64,000 nt of DNA from Cryphonectria parasitica EP155 (Eukaryota; Ascomycota; Sordariomycetes; Diaporthales; Cryphonectriaceae), in assembly GCF_011745365.1 (NCBI RefSeq), contig NW_024468910.1:3810068-3874067 (forward strand), read 5' to 3'. Made by a program: the position numbers and the translations under genes. Below, piece by piece: positions 35,958 to 47,069 of the stretch. Position 1 is the stretch's first letter; each line of letters starts with the position of its first letter. Below the pieces are notes generated by a model that was given only the letters and a program-made list of their open reading frames with translations, was not told the DNA's origin and ran no database searches.

Positions 35958-37405
35958 AGGTCCGAGTCTCCCTCGTGAACTACTTTCCTGGGGAATTTAC
36001 CACATTGCCCGCGCACCACGCAACGCGGACCCACGTATTTATCTCCTTCTCACGACATCATGAAATGACGGCGCGCCACGAAATGATACCAGCTCGGTGC
36101 GGTGGACAACGCAGCTCGACAGCTGAATAGGTGCCTTCACACACACACACACACACACACAACAAACTCTCGACATAGATCATTCTTGCATACGACAACC
36201 TCCGTATTATGAGGTAACGGCGTCTGTTTTTATCTTTTCGGCGAAATATAGGTCGCTTGGACGACCGGACGGCAACTCCCCTTGGGTGATCCCTGAACCT
36301 GGTTACTAAGGCGTTCTAAGGAATCACGGTCCTGTAGGGGCTTCTCTTCCACTGTGTGGATACACTCCCGGTGATTTGGGCTTGACGATGATTACGAGAT
36401 GATATGAGGTTGGAACCTAATCACCCTACCTACAATTGTTTTGGATTATGAAGGTTTCGTTGGCATACACACAGGACTTGCAGCCTGGGCTCGGCGGGAT
36501 GCAACGACCGAGATGGATTTTGCTGGGAGAGGGGAGAAGAGATCTGGGCAGGTAGAGAGGGCGCAGATGTGCTGCGAGAGACAAAATTATTCTCTTCTCA
36601 CCTCTATATATTGCAAGGAACCTCAAGGTGCTGGAGTACATATGAACGGGACAGGTCCTAATGCCAGGTTATTTTGTTGGGTGGTGATGATGAAATGAGG
36701 GGGGCACGTTAATCCTTCTGCTCAAGTAAGGAGCAGCAAGAACAAATGAGAATCATACTTGACCAAATTTATACTCGGAAGACGATGTTAATGCTGGTGT
36801 GCGTGAGACGTGACGGGTTGCATATGGCGGAGCAAGGGGAGGGAGGGAACAAGACCAAGCAAGGCTACTTCTCAATTTTGAAATTCTTGTTGAGAAAGCA
36901 GACTGGCTCCGAGACACACTCACTTTCTCTTCATGTTGACACCGAAGTCTTGAACGAACTTCTCACAAGCCCTTCTTCTCCCTCTTCTCCATCTCTATGC
37001 TCCTTGAAATTTAACTTTTTACCTATGGACTTGTCGATCTTAGCAGCGGACGCGCCCGCAACGATCTGCCCGGCGGCCCGTAATTGTTGTGGGACCCAGG
37101 CCGGTGCGCCCCTAACAGTACAGGGTTACATGCCTGTACTTATAGTAAGTGACATGACATGGGCACACTGACCAAGCTTCTAAGCCCGCGCCCCCACCCC
37201 CCTGTAGGGAGAGGAGGAAGCTCCCCCTCCTCAACGTCAATATCATCTTATCTTTTTTACGGCTCTCCTCCCCCCCCCCCAAACGTCCTTCACCACCCTC
37301 CCACCTTCTCTTCCTCTGCGACCTTTACTTTCTCTTCCCTCCTTCCCAGCCCCCTCCCTCTCATTCCTTCTCTCCGCACGAACCGCTGGATTAAATGAGG
37401 ATACG
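35958..37405. other. Intergenic region
   Basis: No gene seen. It includes the 3' end of the preceding gene, a CA run at about 36139-36162, and a pyrimidine-rich leader with C-runs (about 37190-37380) before PER1. Confidence 0.65.
36139..36162 (+). repeat. (CA)n microsatellite
   Basis: About eleven CA units downstream of the uncharacterised gene ending at 35957. Confidence 0.9.
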
Positions 37406-38707
37406 ATGATCGCCAGCGCATCGGGCGGGATGACGACGATCCAGGCCCGGCTGCGCGCCTTTACACTCTGTGTCCTCGTGCTGCTGCCGCTGCTGTTGGG
37501 CGCTGTGGTCGAGGCGTCTGTGGGGGATAGGCTGCCTGAGTTCAAGGAATGTGTCGAGGTTCGTGGTTGTTTGTCGTTCTTGTTTCTGGCAAAAGAAAGA
37601 AGAAGCGCAGGCGACTGATTGGGAGGTGGGAATTTAGGTCTGCGAGCGGGAGAACTGTAGTCCTGGGAAATCGCAAACACCCATACGTGAGTAGACTTCT
37701 TTACCTTTTTCTATCTTCCTTTTCTTCTTCCCCACCCCCTTCCTCCTCCAGTTATAGTTGCTGACCAGACCCAATTCCAAAACTACCCAGCCCTCCACCA
37801 CCGCCTCCTCCTCTGGGACTGCCCCTCCGAGTGCGACCACACCTGCCAGACCATCATCACATCCCAGCGCATCGCGGCCTCGCAGCCCGTGGTCCAGTTC
37901 CACGGCAAGTGGCCCTTCACCCGCGTCCTGGGCGTGCAGGAGCCGCTCTCGGTGCTCTTCTCGGCGGCCAACCTGTGGGCCCACCTCGACGGCCTCCACA
38001 AGATTCGCGCCGCCGTGCCGGCCTCGTACACCCTGCGACCCTACTACGTCGGCCTCGCCCGCGTCGGCATCGCGAGCTGGCTCCTCAGCTGCCTGTTCCA
38101 CACCCGCGACCTCCCGCTGACCGAGTCCCTCGACTACCTCGGCGCCGGCGCCAGCGTCCTCTACGGCCTGTACTACACCACCATCCACCACTTCCGCCTC
38201 GACCGCCGCCGCCGCCCCGCCTCGTCCCTGCTGCACGCCTGGACCCTCCTCTGCGCGGCCGCCTACCTCGCCCACGCCGCCTACCTCCTGCTCTGGCGCT
38301 GGGACTACACCTACAACATGGCCGCCAACGTCGCCTGCGGCCTCGTGTCCAACGCCCTGTGGACGCGCTACAGCTGGGTCAAATACAGGAGCTCCCGCCG
38401 CAGCTGGGCCACGTGGCCCGGCCTGTGCGTGGCCTGGGTCGTCCTGGCCATGAGCCTGGAGCTGTTTGATTTTCCGCCCGTTCTTGGTGGGAGCGTCGAT
38501 GCGCACTGCTTGTGGCACCTGGGCACTGTGGGACCTACCGTTTTGCTGTACAAGTGAGTTTTTCCTTGTCTCCTACTCCCTCCCTGCCAGCGGCGACAGG
38601 GATGGGAGGTCAGATATATGTCCTATGTGCTGACACGGTGGAATAGTTTCCTGGTCAAGGACGCGCAGGACGACATGGCCGGGAGCATCGAGCGGTTCAA
38701 GGCATAA
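37406..38707 (+). CDS. PER1: Per1, GPI-anchor lipid remodelling protein of the ER
   Basis: ER membrane protein needed to remove the sn-2 acyl chain from GPI lipids (GPI-phospholipase A2 step), member of the CREST superfamily. Exons are 37406-37558, 37638-37686, 37752-38553 and 38647-38707, giving 354 residues. A signal peptide (about residues 9-32) precedes SVGDRLPEFKECVEVCERENC, the conserved cysteine-rich luminal start. Then come LWDCPSECDHTCQ, the signature VVQFHGKWPFTR, FSAANLWAHLDG, CLFHTRD, DYLGAGASVLYGLYYT and the final WHLGTVGP. Seven hydrophobic segments are present. The second exon is a micro-exon of 49 bases, and the last encodes only 20 residues. The first donor is GTTCGT, slightly unusual. 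The coding part of exon 3 is very C-rich, producing long spurious antisense frames. Confidence 0.94.
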
Positions 38708-39251
38708 GAGTCACGGCAATACTTCCAAGTGCCGCGCGCGGTTTATATGAGAACGCATAATCCATGATCAATAAGAGGAGGACGTGCTCAGTGGCTAGAT
38801 TTTTTTTTGGAAAGATAGATGCTTCCTATTCCTCCATAATCGATACCCTGTTCTTCCCTAGTTTCTAGCCATTATGAAAGAGTCAAGAATGAGATATAAT
38901 ACAGCACGCCGTGCCTCCCCATGAGAAGTCGCCCCTTTACTACTCACCCACTTTAGTCACCAATGAGGAGAAAACGAAGAAAAAGAGAAGAGAGGGGGGG
39001 GGGGGGAAAGGGGGGCCGCCGAGACGTGGTCGTGTAAGATATCCCTAACGATGTATCATAGATAGTGCCGATGATATCCCACGCGGGGGCGAACTGTTGA
39101 AGAACGCCCCTTGTGTGAAACACCCCAAAAGCCCTATCTGCGAATGACATGCGCGGCGAGGATACCGAGAAGTTGCCTAGCTCCGGCAGCGGAGTAGGGG
39201 GGCGAAGGAAGGACGAGCGCAGCGGCGTGACTTGACGTGACCTACTACTTC
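38708..39251. other. Convergent intergenic region with G13 run
   Basis: Lies between the 3' ends of PER1 and the Zn2Cys6 gene. It contains a run of 13 G at about 38994-39006. No gene. Confidence 0.7.
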
Positions 39252-39414
39252 TCATGATGCTGGCGGGGGCCTGCGTGCCGGGGCCCTCTTCTGCAAACGC
39301 CGACGCCTTAGGTCATTTTCGACTTCCGTGACCAGTACCTTGAGCAGTACATCCGAGGGCGCCATGGACGCAGAGATCTCTCGGTCTGACAGTGTCACAT
39401 GATTAGCAGCCAAC

Positions 39415-39447
<33 letters not shown>

Positions 39448-41864
39448 TTTTCCTGTCTCTGTCCTCTTTTCTCCGACTCTTTCTTTCCCTTTATGCCTTC
39501 CCACATCCACTCTCCTCCTAAGAACCTGGGGAGAAGGCTGTTCCTGCTTTGAAAGAGCGAAAAGCGAAGTACGTCTTTTCTCGCACATCCACACTTATAG
39601 ATAATCGAGAGGAAGAAGAAAGGGGAAGAGAAGAACGCAAAAGAAGAAGAGAGAAAAAAGAGGGGGAAATAACAAGACGAGAAGTTTGAACCGACACCTA
39701 CCAAAGTCTTGCCGACTCGTCAGTACGTTTTGCCACGCCCCCTTGAGCCGAGCGTCGCCCTGAAGACGGTCCGTCGTGGATGGCTGGCCGCGCCGTGGGT
39801 AGAATGGCGACGAGGAGCGGAAACAGGCCCCGTACTTGACGAGGAGGGTACGTTGGAGCTGGTAGAGGATGGCTAGGGCGGGCTCGACGGTTATGCGAAC
39901 TGAAAACCAAGTCAATTAGCAAGCAAGCCCGTGGTTCGATATGAGAAGATGCACGCGCGTTGTATTGCATTCGAACAGCAGACAACCAGATAGGCAACAA
40001 CGACAACAACAGCAGCAGCAAGTACAAGGAGTTTCGAGATCAAGGAAAGACCTTACTGGCAGCATGCATACTGGCCAAGGTGGTAAAGACCGCAATCTGC
40101 TGCCGATAGATTAATATCATCTGCCAGAGACACGCCAGAACCTGTACCTCGACGCCCTTGATGCCCTTGTTGAGAAGAAGGTCCAGGTTTTCTACCGCGC
40201 TCCTCTCGGCAGCGACGAGCTCGGCGACCGCCAGCCACTTGAGCTCCGAGAGCACACCCTCCATCAAGTACGAGCTGCTGGCGGCCCCTCCGGCACTTCC
40301 GTATGGTCCTAGACTGGGCCATTGGCGCACGTAGAGCGTCTGAGCCCGCAGAATTTGGAGCCAGCTCATCATATCGCATACATTGCGCAACAGAACCCGA
40401 GACGAGAGCGGTGTGGGTTTGTTCTTGTTCCTGCCGGCCCTCTCGGGTGGAGGAGGTACCGATAGTGGGCGGTCTAGCAGTGTAAAAATCAAGGTACCGA
40501 TGGCGGCCTCGAATGTCGAGTGCCGTGCGAGCTCCTGCCTGACCTGTTTCTCGGCCCAGGCAAGAAGTGCGTTGGCGGAGGGTAGTTCGTGAGGACAGAG
40601 CCGGTAGTATAGTTCGGGTGAGGAGTAGCCACCCGGCCAGCTGCCGCCCATCCACAGCGGCTGCGTGCCGAACGGCGCAGCGGCCTGCAGTGACCGAGCA
40701 CTTGGTAAAATCCCGGGCCAGTTTCCTGCTGTTGTCAAAGGCACGGCAGGAAAAATCGTCGAGGGCGGTCGGTAGTACTGCTCAAAACTCCAGCTGGCAG
40801 GTGAGAACGAGCTCGTGCCAAGACTGGATTGGAGGGAGAGGGTCAAATCGGATGAGTCACCAGGATCTGGCTCGAAGCCGACGCTGATGTATATCGGCGC
40901 ATTACTTGTCGGACAGTTGTCCACGGGCAGCATCGTCTCGGCCAAATCTGCCTGCCAGACACCTGTTGAGGGAATTGTCAGAGGCTTGTTCAAAGTGCAT
41001 CTGGGAGTGCATTGAGATCCCTCAATGTGCCTTACTTGGTTGACCTTCACCCGGCAGTAGCTCGGCCATCCTCCCGCGGTCACATACTTCCGGATAGCCA
41101 GGTATATCTCTGTCGCAAAGCGCGCAGGGCGAGCTTTGATCACACTGAAGATACAGAGAAGAAAATAAAGACATGGCGTTAGCTTGGCTTGTTTCAGATG
41201 ATCATAAGGGTAGCTGGAGAGTTCTCACCTCTCTTTTGAGAATCCGGCACCGATGACAGGCGCCTGTCTTTCGCATCCCAGCCACTTTAGAGCGCTGATG
41301 TTCCGGGAGAGGATGACTTCGCCCGCTTCTCTTGCTTCCGTCTCTCGTCATGGGGGTTGCAGAGAGCGGGATATCGGCAGTGTTGCCCACAGCCGAAGCG
41401 CCGCCGAGGGCTGAAAGCATGGGCAGCGATACATCGACGGACGGGTTTGCGGGGCGAGATACCCGATGACCGTGACGTGCGGCGGTACCACCTGGTAGAT
41501 CGGCCTCCTGAGTAAGATCAGGCGGGCGTGCCGGCGGTCCTTCGACAAAGATCTCAGGTGCCTCTCCGATGTATTGCAGATCGACTTGTGGCGCTCTCAA
41601 GGCCTTAAAATTGGTCTTGGGCTGCGTCGCATCGGAGCCATGCTGGTGTAGCCCAGAATCCCAGGAAGACACATCGGTCGTGGACAGAGTCAGGGCTGGC
41701 TCATGGTTCTCGGAGATGGATTCGTTGTAGTCGTCTGCAGTCGGGGGCCCGAGATATGTGGGCAGAGACCCCGAGCTGAAAGCGTTCCGGCTCAACAGGA
41801 TACTGTTAGTGGTGCTATCCAGCTCTCCGATGATGCGGTCGATCTCATCGATTACGGAATCCAT
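39252..41864 (-). CDS. Zn2Cys6 transcription factor with internal zinc cluster
   Basis: Fungal-type DNA-binding regulator. Minus-strand exons are 41864-41229, 41144-41036, 40962-40057, 39899-39702 and 39385-39252, giving 660 residues. The zinc cluster is formed across the first intron: Cys203, Cys206, Cys213, Cys219, Cys222 and Cys233 (ACHRCRILKRE joined to CDQSSPCALC...EVC), spacing CX2CX6CX5CX2CX10C. It lies about 200 residues from the N-terminus, which is unusual because most members carry it near the start. The N-terminal part is acidic and Ser/Pro-rich, beginning with a helix (SVIDEIDRIIGELDSTTN). The C-terminal half has helices typical of the middle-homology regulatory region. The basic tail (LRRRRLQKRAPARR) may help nuclear import. 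Intron 4 (39386-39701) carries a CA repeat. The target pathway is unknown. Confidence 0.85.
39419..39446 (+). repeat. (CA)14 microsatellite in intron 4 of the Zn2Cys6 gene
   Basis: Uninterrupted CA run, read as TG on the gene strand, about 35 bases before the 3' splice site at 39386. Confidence 0.9.
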
Positions 41865-44800
41865 GGTGGCGAGATAAGGCTGCGGGGCGGCCGATTTCAG
41901 AAGTCTAAAACACGAGGGCCTGTGAGAGTAGGTGATGCTGAAATAGGTGTGTTGAGGGTGTGCTTGTTACTCGTATTCTTGAAAGAGAAGAGGAAATGGT
42001 TCGTGTTGATCAGTAGAGAAGGGCTTCCTGGTCTTTAGAAGGAGGTCGAAGCAACAGTCTGAATGGGCGGAGCCATTGTCTTGCGATCCTGAGAAGCTCG
42101 AGTTGTGCTGTTTTTATTCGTTGGAAAGCCCTGTAGGACTCGAAGGCTGCGCAGAGCCTCCTACACCGAGAAAATGTGCAACAATGTTTTCATCACGTGT
42201 GTGTGCCCCTCGCATGCAGGTCCGCCTTGCGTCGCAGCGGAACAAAACTTGCACATTCCTCGCCGATCATCCTCGAGGCTCGTTGCTATTAGACGGAGCT
42301 GCTGTGGCCGGCTGCGTATAAAGACACTCCACGCAGCTCCGCCTGGGCGGCACGACTTCGAGCAGAGCACACTAGATGGAGGCTGAGCTCAGGCTTAGCA
42401 AGCAGCGACAGTTGCCCTGCATGGACAACGCATACATAATTCGCACGGGACACGACAGCTACCCCGCGACGATGGGTGCGAGGGTCGTCGGCCGCAGAAA
42501 GATGTCATAAGAGATCGGAGAGTCCCACCAGGCTCTGCGTGAGGTACTGCTGTCGTACTCTGCTAATGTCTGCAGCGCCAGACTTCTGCTCATGTCTGCC
42601 GCGTCAGAGAAAAGCGTCGGCCATTGGGGTGAATTGCGTTAGTGGCGAGCTGCACATGTCAGCGTCCACGGTAAGAGAAAGGTCGCTCATCTTTCCCGTC
42701 AGCCGCAGAGTGCGCCCGTCTGCTGCTATGTGATTTCAGTCTGTGGTGGCAGAGCAAATGCTGACTCTGCCGACTCTCTGGGGCTAGCTTCAAGTCTGCT
42801 CGCCTCGCAGAATTTCATTCCTTGCAGCCGATCCCAAGCAGCTAACAGTCAATAGATCTCGGGCACTCTGGGCATGAGCAAGTAGCAAGTGATTCAGCAG
42901 CATTCTCTGGCTTTGTTGAAAGCAGGGGCCCGTCCCCTCTGCTGCGTCTAGGCGGATCACGTAAATTTTTTTGGTTCTCGTCACCTGGTGCCCTAAAGTG
43001 ACTGTGCGTTGCCATGGAATTGTCATTGTGTAGAATCGGATGTGTGTTAACCGAACAGGTGAGAATCAAAGAACCAAAAACACCGCCTCAGCTCGAATGA
43101 GGATATACAAGCAACACGCACTCAGGAAGACGAGGTCCTGAAGACGACGAGGAGCTTGCGAGGGCATGTACTCGACCAAGAGGCGCGTGTCGGACGTGGT
43201 TTGGCAGAGAGACCGCAACGAAGGGGTGACCCAGGTCAGGGCTGCGGACCAGGGAGCCAGGAAACGATTTGACAGCCAATACATATCTGGGTCTCTGCTA
43301 AATCATCCATGAGGGTGTCTGTCTCAACACATACGAGGCCATCGGGCCGGCCCTGCGACATGCACGAACCAGAGAGGGTTTTGTCTTGCCCGGCCAGGCT
43401 GGCCTCGCAGGAGTGGACAGCAGAAGACGCCGCTCGCACTGAAAGAAAGTTCCGACCTGCTTATGTGGCTTGCAGAATCGCCGAGGCCCCTGCTTTAGAT
43501 CGACTTGACGTTGGACAGAACCCTAGATAGCCAAGAGGTCTTTTTTGAGATATGTGTCCGAGTTCGCCGGGGCCATTTGGAAGTGGGAGGAATAGATTCC
43601 CGGACGACGGTGGAATCCTCCACGCCTGCAAGTGGCCAAATTGAACTCCCACGACGTTTATTTCGGTAAGTCGCGGGCAGGGCTGGCAGGGTTCGGCGAA
43701 CGTGCCGAGAAGATTGGCTGTGCTTTCAAGGTGGTCTCCTTACATGGGTGATGAGACGGGCGGCGCGAGATGGAGGGAAACAAAAATGACGCTGGGAAAG
43801 GAGGTGATGCTGCGAGGAGAAGAGTGTGCTCTGCAAGTCACACTCCCCAGGCCCATTCCGATCTGCCGATTCGGGTGGGGATTCTATCCACCTGGATCCG
43901 GAATCATCCAGGAGACAGGATGAGCGCGCACGGCGCCGTACGTATCAGCCAAGCATGGCTTGGAAATACTGTAGCAATGTAGTAGTGTACCTTGCAATGT
44001 GGCACGTCGAGGTGCAGACGACGCCATCCATGGTGGTGTATCCCGGTGCAGGATGGTCGACCTGAACTGGGGGTTGCAGCAAAGGTAGTATTGGGGAGGT
44101 AACACGGTATAGGATGCCGTATGCAGCATATAGGGAGGCGTCTTGTGGATGCACGGGATGCGGGAAACTTATCCCGCGTTTTCCCTTCGAGATTTGCGAT
44201 ATGCAATTCGAGTTGGTGCTTGTAAAGTCTGTACATGGTCCTCCCTTCAGGGCACGATGGAGACACAAAAGGAGGTCGGAGGAACGGGAAGAGTAGAATG
44301 ACTTGCAGAGGGGTCTGCAGAGAGGACGAGTCATGGGTCTGGTGCCTGGATGATGCTATAATTAGCGTTGGCCTGTCTCAGTAGTCGGAACAGGACGGGG
44401 GACCACTGAAGAACATATTAGTAAAAATTCTTAGCAGGTACCTACCGTAGCAACTAGGTAGTCCCTCCGAGCGTCCCGCGGGCCTTGCGCTTCTGGTTGC
44501 GTAAAACGGAGACGTGAGCTGTCTCACCACCCACCTCGACGACCTCGTATACAGCCTCTGGGAGGCAGATAGTAGAAGAGGGCTGGAAAATGGGTCCTTG
44601 AGGCACACACATTAGCGCCACCACCTGTGGTTGTGTGGAGATGATGCTGACGGGCATGAACATGGGGCATCATCAAAAGCCAAATCCCCAAATGGCTGGG
44701 ACCCATCCATGATCCCTCCTACAGCTCACCTCTTGTTGGTTGCTGTCCAGAGTTAGTACAGTAATACATTGCCATAGTAGCAGTACCATGTAAGTTATAG

Positions 44801-47069
44801 TACCATGTTGTAGTAGACCATGTGGGTGGCGTGGCCTTTAGGTTTTAGCACAACGTTGAGCAATTGGTAGAACCGACAGTAGGGCGGCAAGGTGGGTACC
44901 GGCACTTTGGGGCTGCTAAAACGGAGCTAGCATGAAAAAAGGCTTGGATGCGTATCAAAGTCTCGAAATCAGAAACAAGAGGCGGCCCGACACGAGCACA
45001 CGAGAGACTACATACCATGTATGTTTGCGAAGCCGCTCACGGATTGATGCAAAGGAGGCCCGGGGCGGGGGTGGGAGGGGGGTCAAGATGGAGAGAAAGG
45101 GAGAGAAAGCCTCCCAATCCTGAAATGTAATTCAAGTGCTCTTTCCCATGATGGTACTTTGGGTACATAGTACCTGCCAGCTGGAAGGAAAGGTAAGCCT
45201 AAAGTTAGGTTATTTTCTTCTTCTCTTTCTTTCAGGTGCAACCACATCTCATTCCCTCATTGGACCCCTAGCGGGTAGGTACTAGAGTAGCTACCCGCAC
45301 GGTACCTCTCTCCTAGCGCATCCATAGCGGACAATGACCCTAGAAAGTCGTCATCAAAAGTTCTTCGCATGTTGACATGAGAATCTTCTTATGTACTGTC
45401 CCAGTGCACAGGATCTTCAGTAATTATGACAATTTCCGCAGCCTACCAACCTACCAACCTCGCTCATCTCACCTCACTTCAACTGAACCCAACATGACAA
45501 GACAGGAAGACCGACAGACAGACAAACAACCTGCTGCCCTACTATACTATGACCTGCTACCCGACTCGGCTCCACGATGCAGGGCTTGGCAGGGCTGTGC
45601 TCCCCCACAGAATGGAGTATACACGCAACGCCAAGTTACCTTGCTGGTCCTGGGGCAGATCTGGTAACGTGCTTGTCAACTCTGTACCCTTCCATCATCG
45701 TGCAGCAGATTTTGGGCGACTGGCCGAATACGGGCCGCAGCGCCTGAACCCTGAAAGAGAACATGTTCAGGTCACATCACAAATCAAAAGTCCGCCACCG
45801 CACTTGACACTCTCTTTCTTTCTTCTTCTCTCCACATAAACACGCAGCCGCGCACGCACGCAGCACCAAGACATCAACAGGCTTGGAGCGGCTTAGAGCG
45901 GCTACTAATGTTCATGCTAATTTGTTTCTGTTGAGGCTGAGGCTGATGCGCAATCTGAGTTTTCTGACGCTGATGCTGATATATGACGTCTGTTCTTCAG
46001 CCAAGACAGCAGAGCAGGGCAGGCCAGAATACCATAGCATTTGCGAAAGGCGATCGATCCACCGAGAAGCATTAAAACAAACCCCATCAAGGTCCTCCAT
46101 GGCGCATCCACCACCGAGACCTTCAACCATCAAATCTCTCTGCCTACCTCTTGAGCTATTTTGCAACTCGCCCTGACCCTTGCACGCCTTGATCGAACTT
46201 GTCTTGTCGCCTCCATCCATCCCTGTCCAGCTGCTGTGGAATCCGAGTGGGCCCTGTTTTTTTCTTTTTTTCTTTTCCTGCCCTTTCGAAAGAGTGGATC
46301 GGATCAACATCAGTTTTCTGGATGTTCTCCCAGTTCTTCGACCCCCCTCCCGCAAACCAGGCCCAGCATCCTTCCCAACCCCACAGCCCTGCACAAGACG
46401 ACATCGACGCCCCCTCCTCCCTCCTCCTCCCTCCTTCTTCTCCTGCTCTGCAGCGGCCTGTTCTATGCGTTCACTGTACCACAGTACCCATCACGATACC
46501 TTGCAAGGGTCCGTTCAAGCCCTTCTCGCTTTTCTGTTACACATATGATTTCTCCACCTGAAGGTCCTCTTGAGCAACCCGAGCCTGACCACACGTTCCA
46601 GCCTCCTGACTGATTCTGAGTTGCGCCCCCCCCCCCCCTTCTCACAAATCCGTTTACCCGGCTTGAGTACCAGATACGCACAACCTTGGAGCCCCAAAGT
46701 CTCACCGAGTGACCCCTCCTCCACCAACATCAGGCATAGTCCCTTGTGTTCACACGTTCACACCCACAGGGACTGATCCAGGGGGGTCACAACCAACAGT
46801 CAACAGTCACCGTACAGTGCCATCCTGACCTCCAGTTGGCCAGGGCGTGCTGTGCCATTTTGGCCCCATTATACATAGTACCTGGCAGTGTGGGCTCTCG
46901 CCTTCTGCTTTCAGACCACTGGGTTAGTTTGTTGTCTCTTTTTCCTTTCTCTCTCACTGAGTGAGCTCACTAGGCAAGCTGGCCATCCTCCTCTCTCTCC
47001 CCTTCGTCGTCACATATCCTTAACTTGCCTCATGAGTGAGCCCTGAGCCTCGATTCTTGCCTGCTCAAT
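41865..47069. other. Long gene-poor intergenic region
   Basis: About 5.2 kb. No gene could be supported on either strand. It contains a diverged repeat copy (about 44760-44880), other GTAC-rich islands (45150-45305), a C13 run (about 46627-46639) and a pyrimidine-rich leader upstream of 47070. Minus-strand frames near 43066-43284 are short and overlapping and show no clear family. Confidence 0.6.
44760..44880 (+). repeat. Diverged dispersed repeat, copy 2
   Basis: Matches 16683-16800 in ordered blocks (TAGTACCATGT, AGTAGACCATGTGGGTG, GGTTTTAGCAC, GAGCAATTGG, CCGAC). No open frame, terminal repeats or target duplication was found. Confidence 0.5.

Noticed and set aside
37634..38518. Minus-strand open frame of 294 codons
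   Set aside because: Antisense to PER1 exon 3, whose very C-rich third codon positions remove stops on the other strand. The product is low-complexity Val/Gly/Glu sequence.
43066..43284. Minus-strand short frame with a hydrophobic end
   Set aside because: Only 72 codons, overlapped by a competing frame, with no splice sites extending it.
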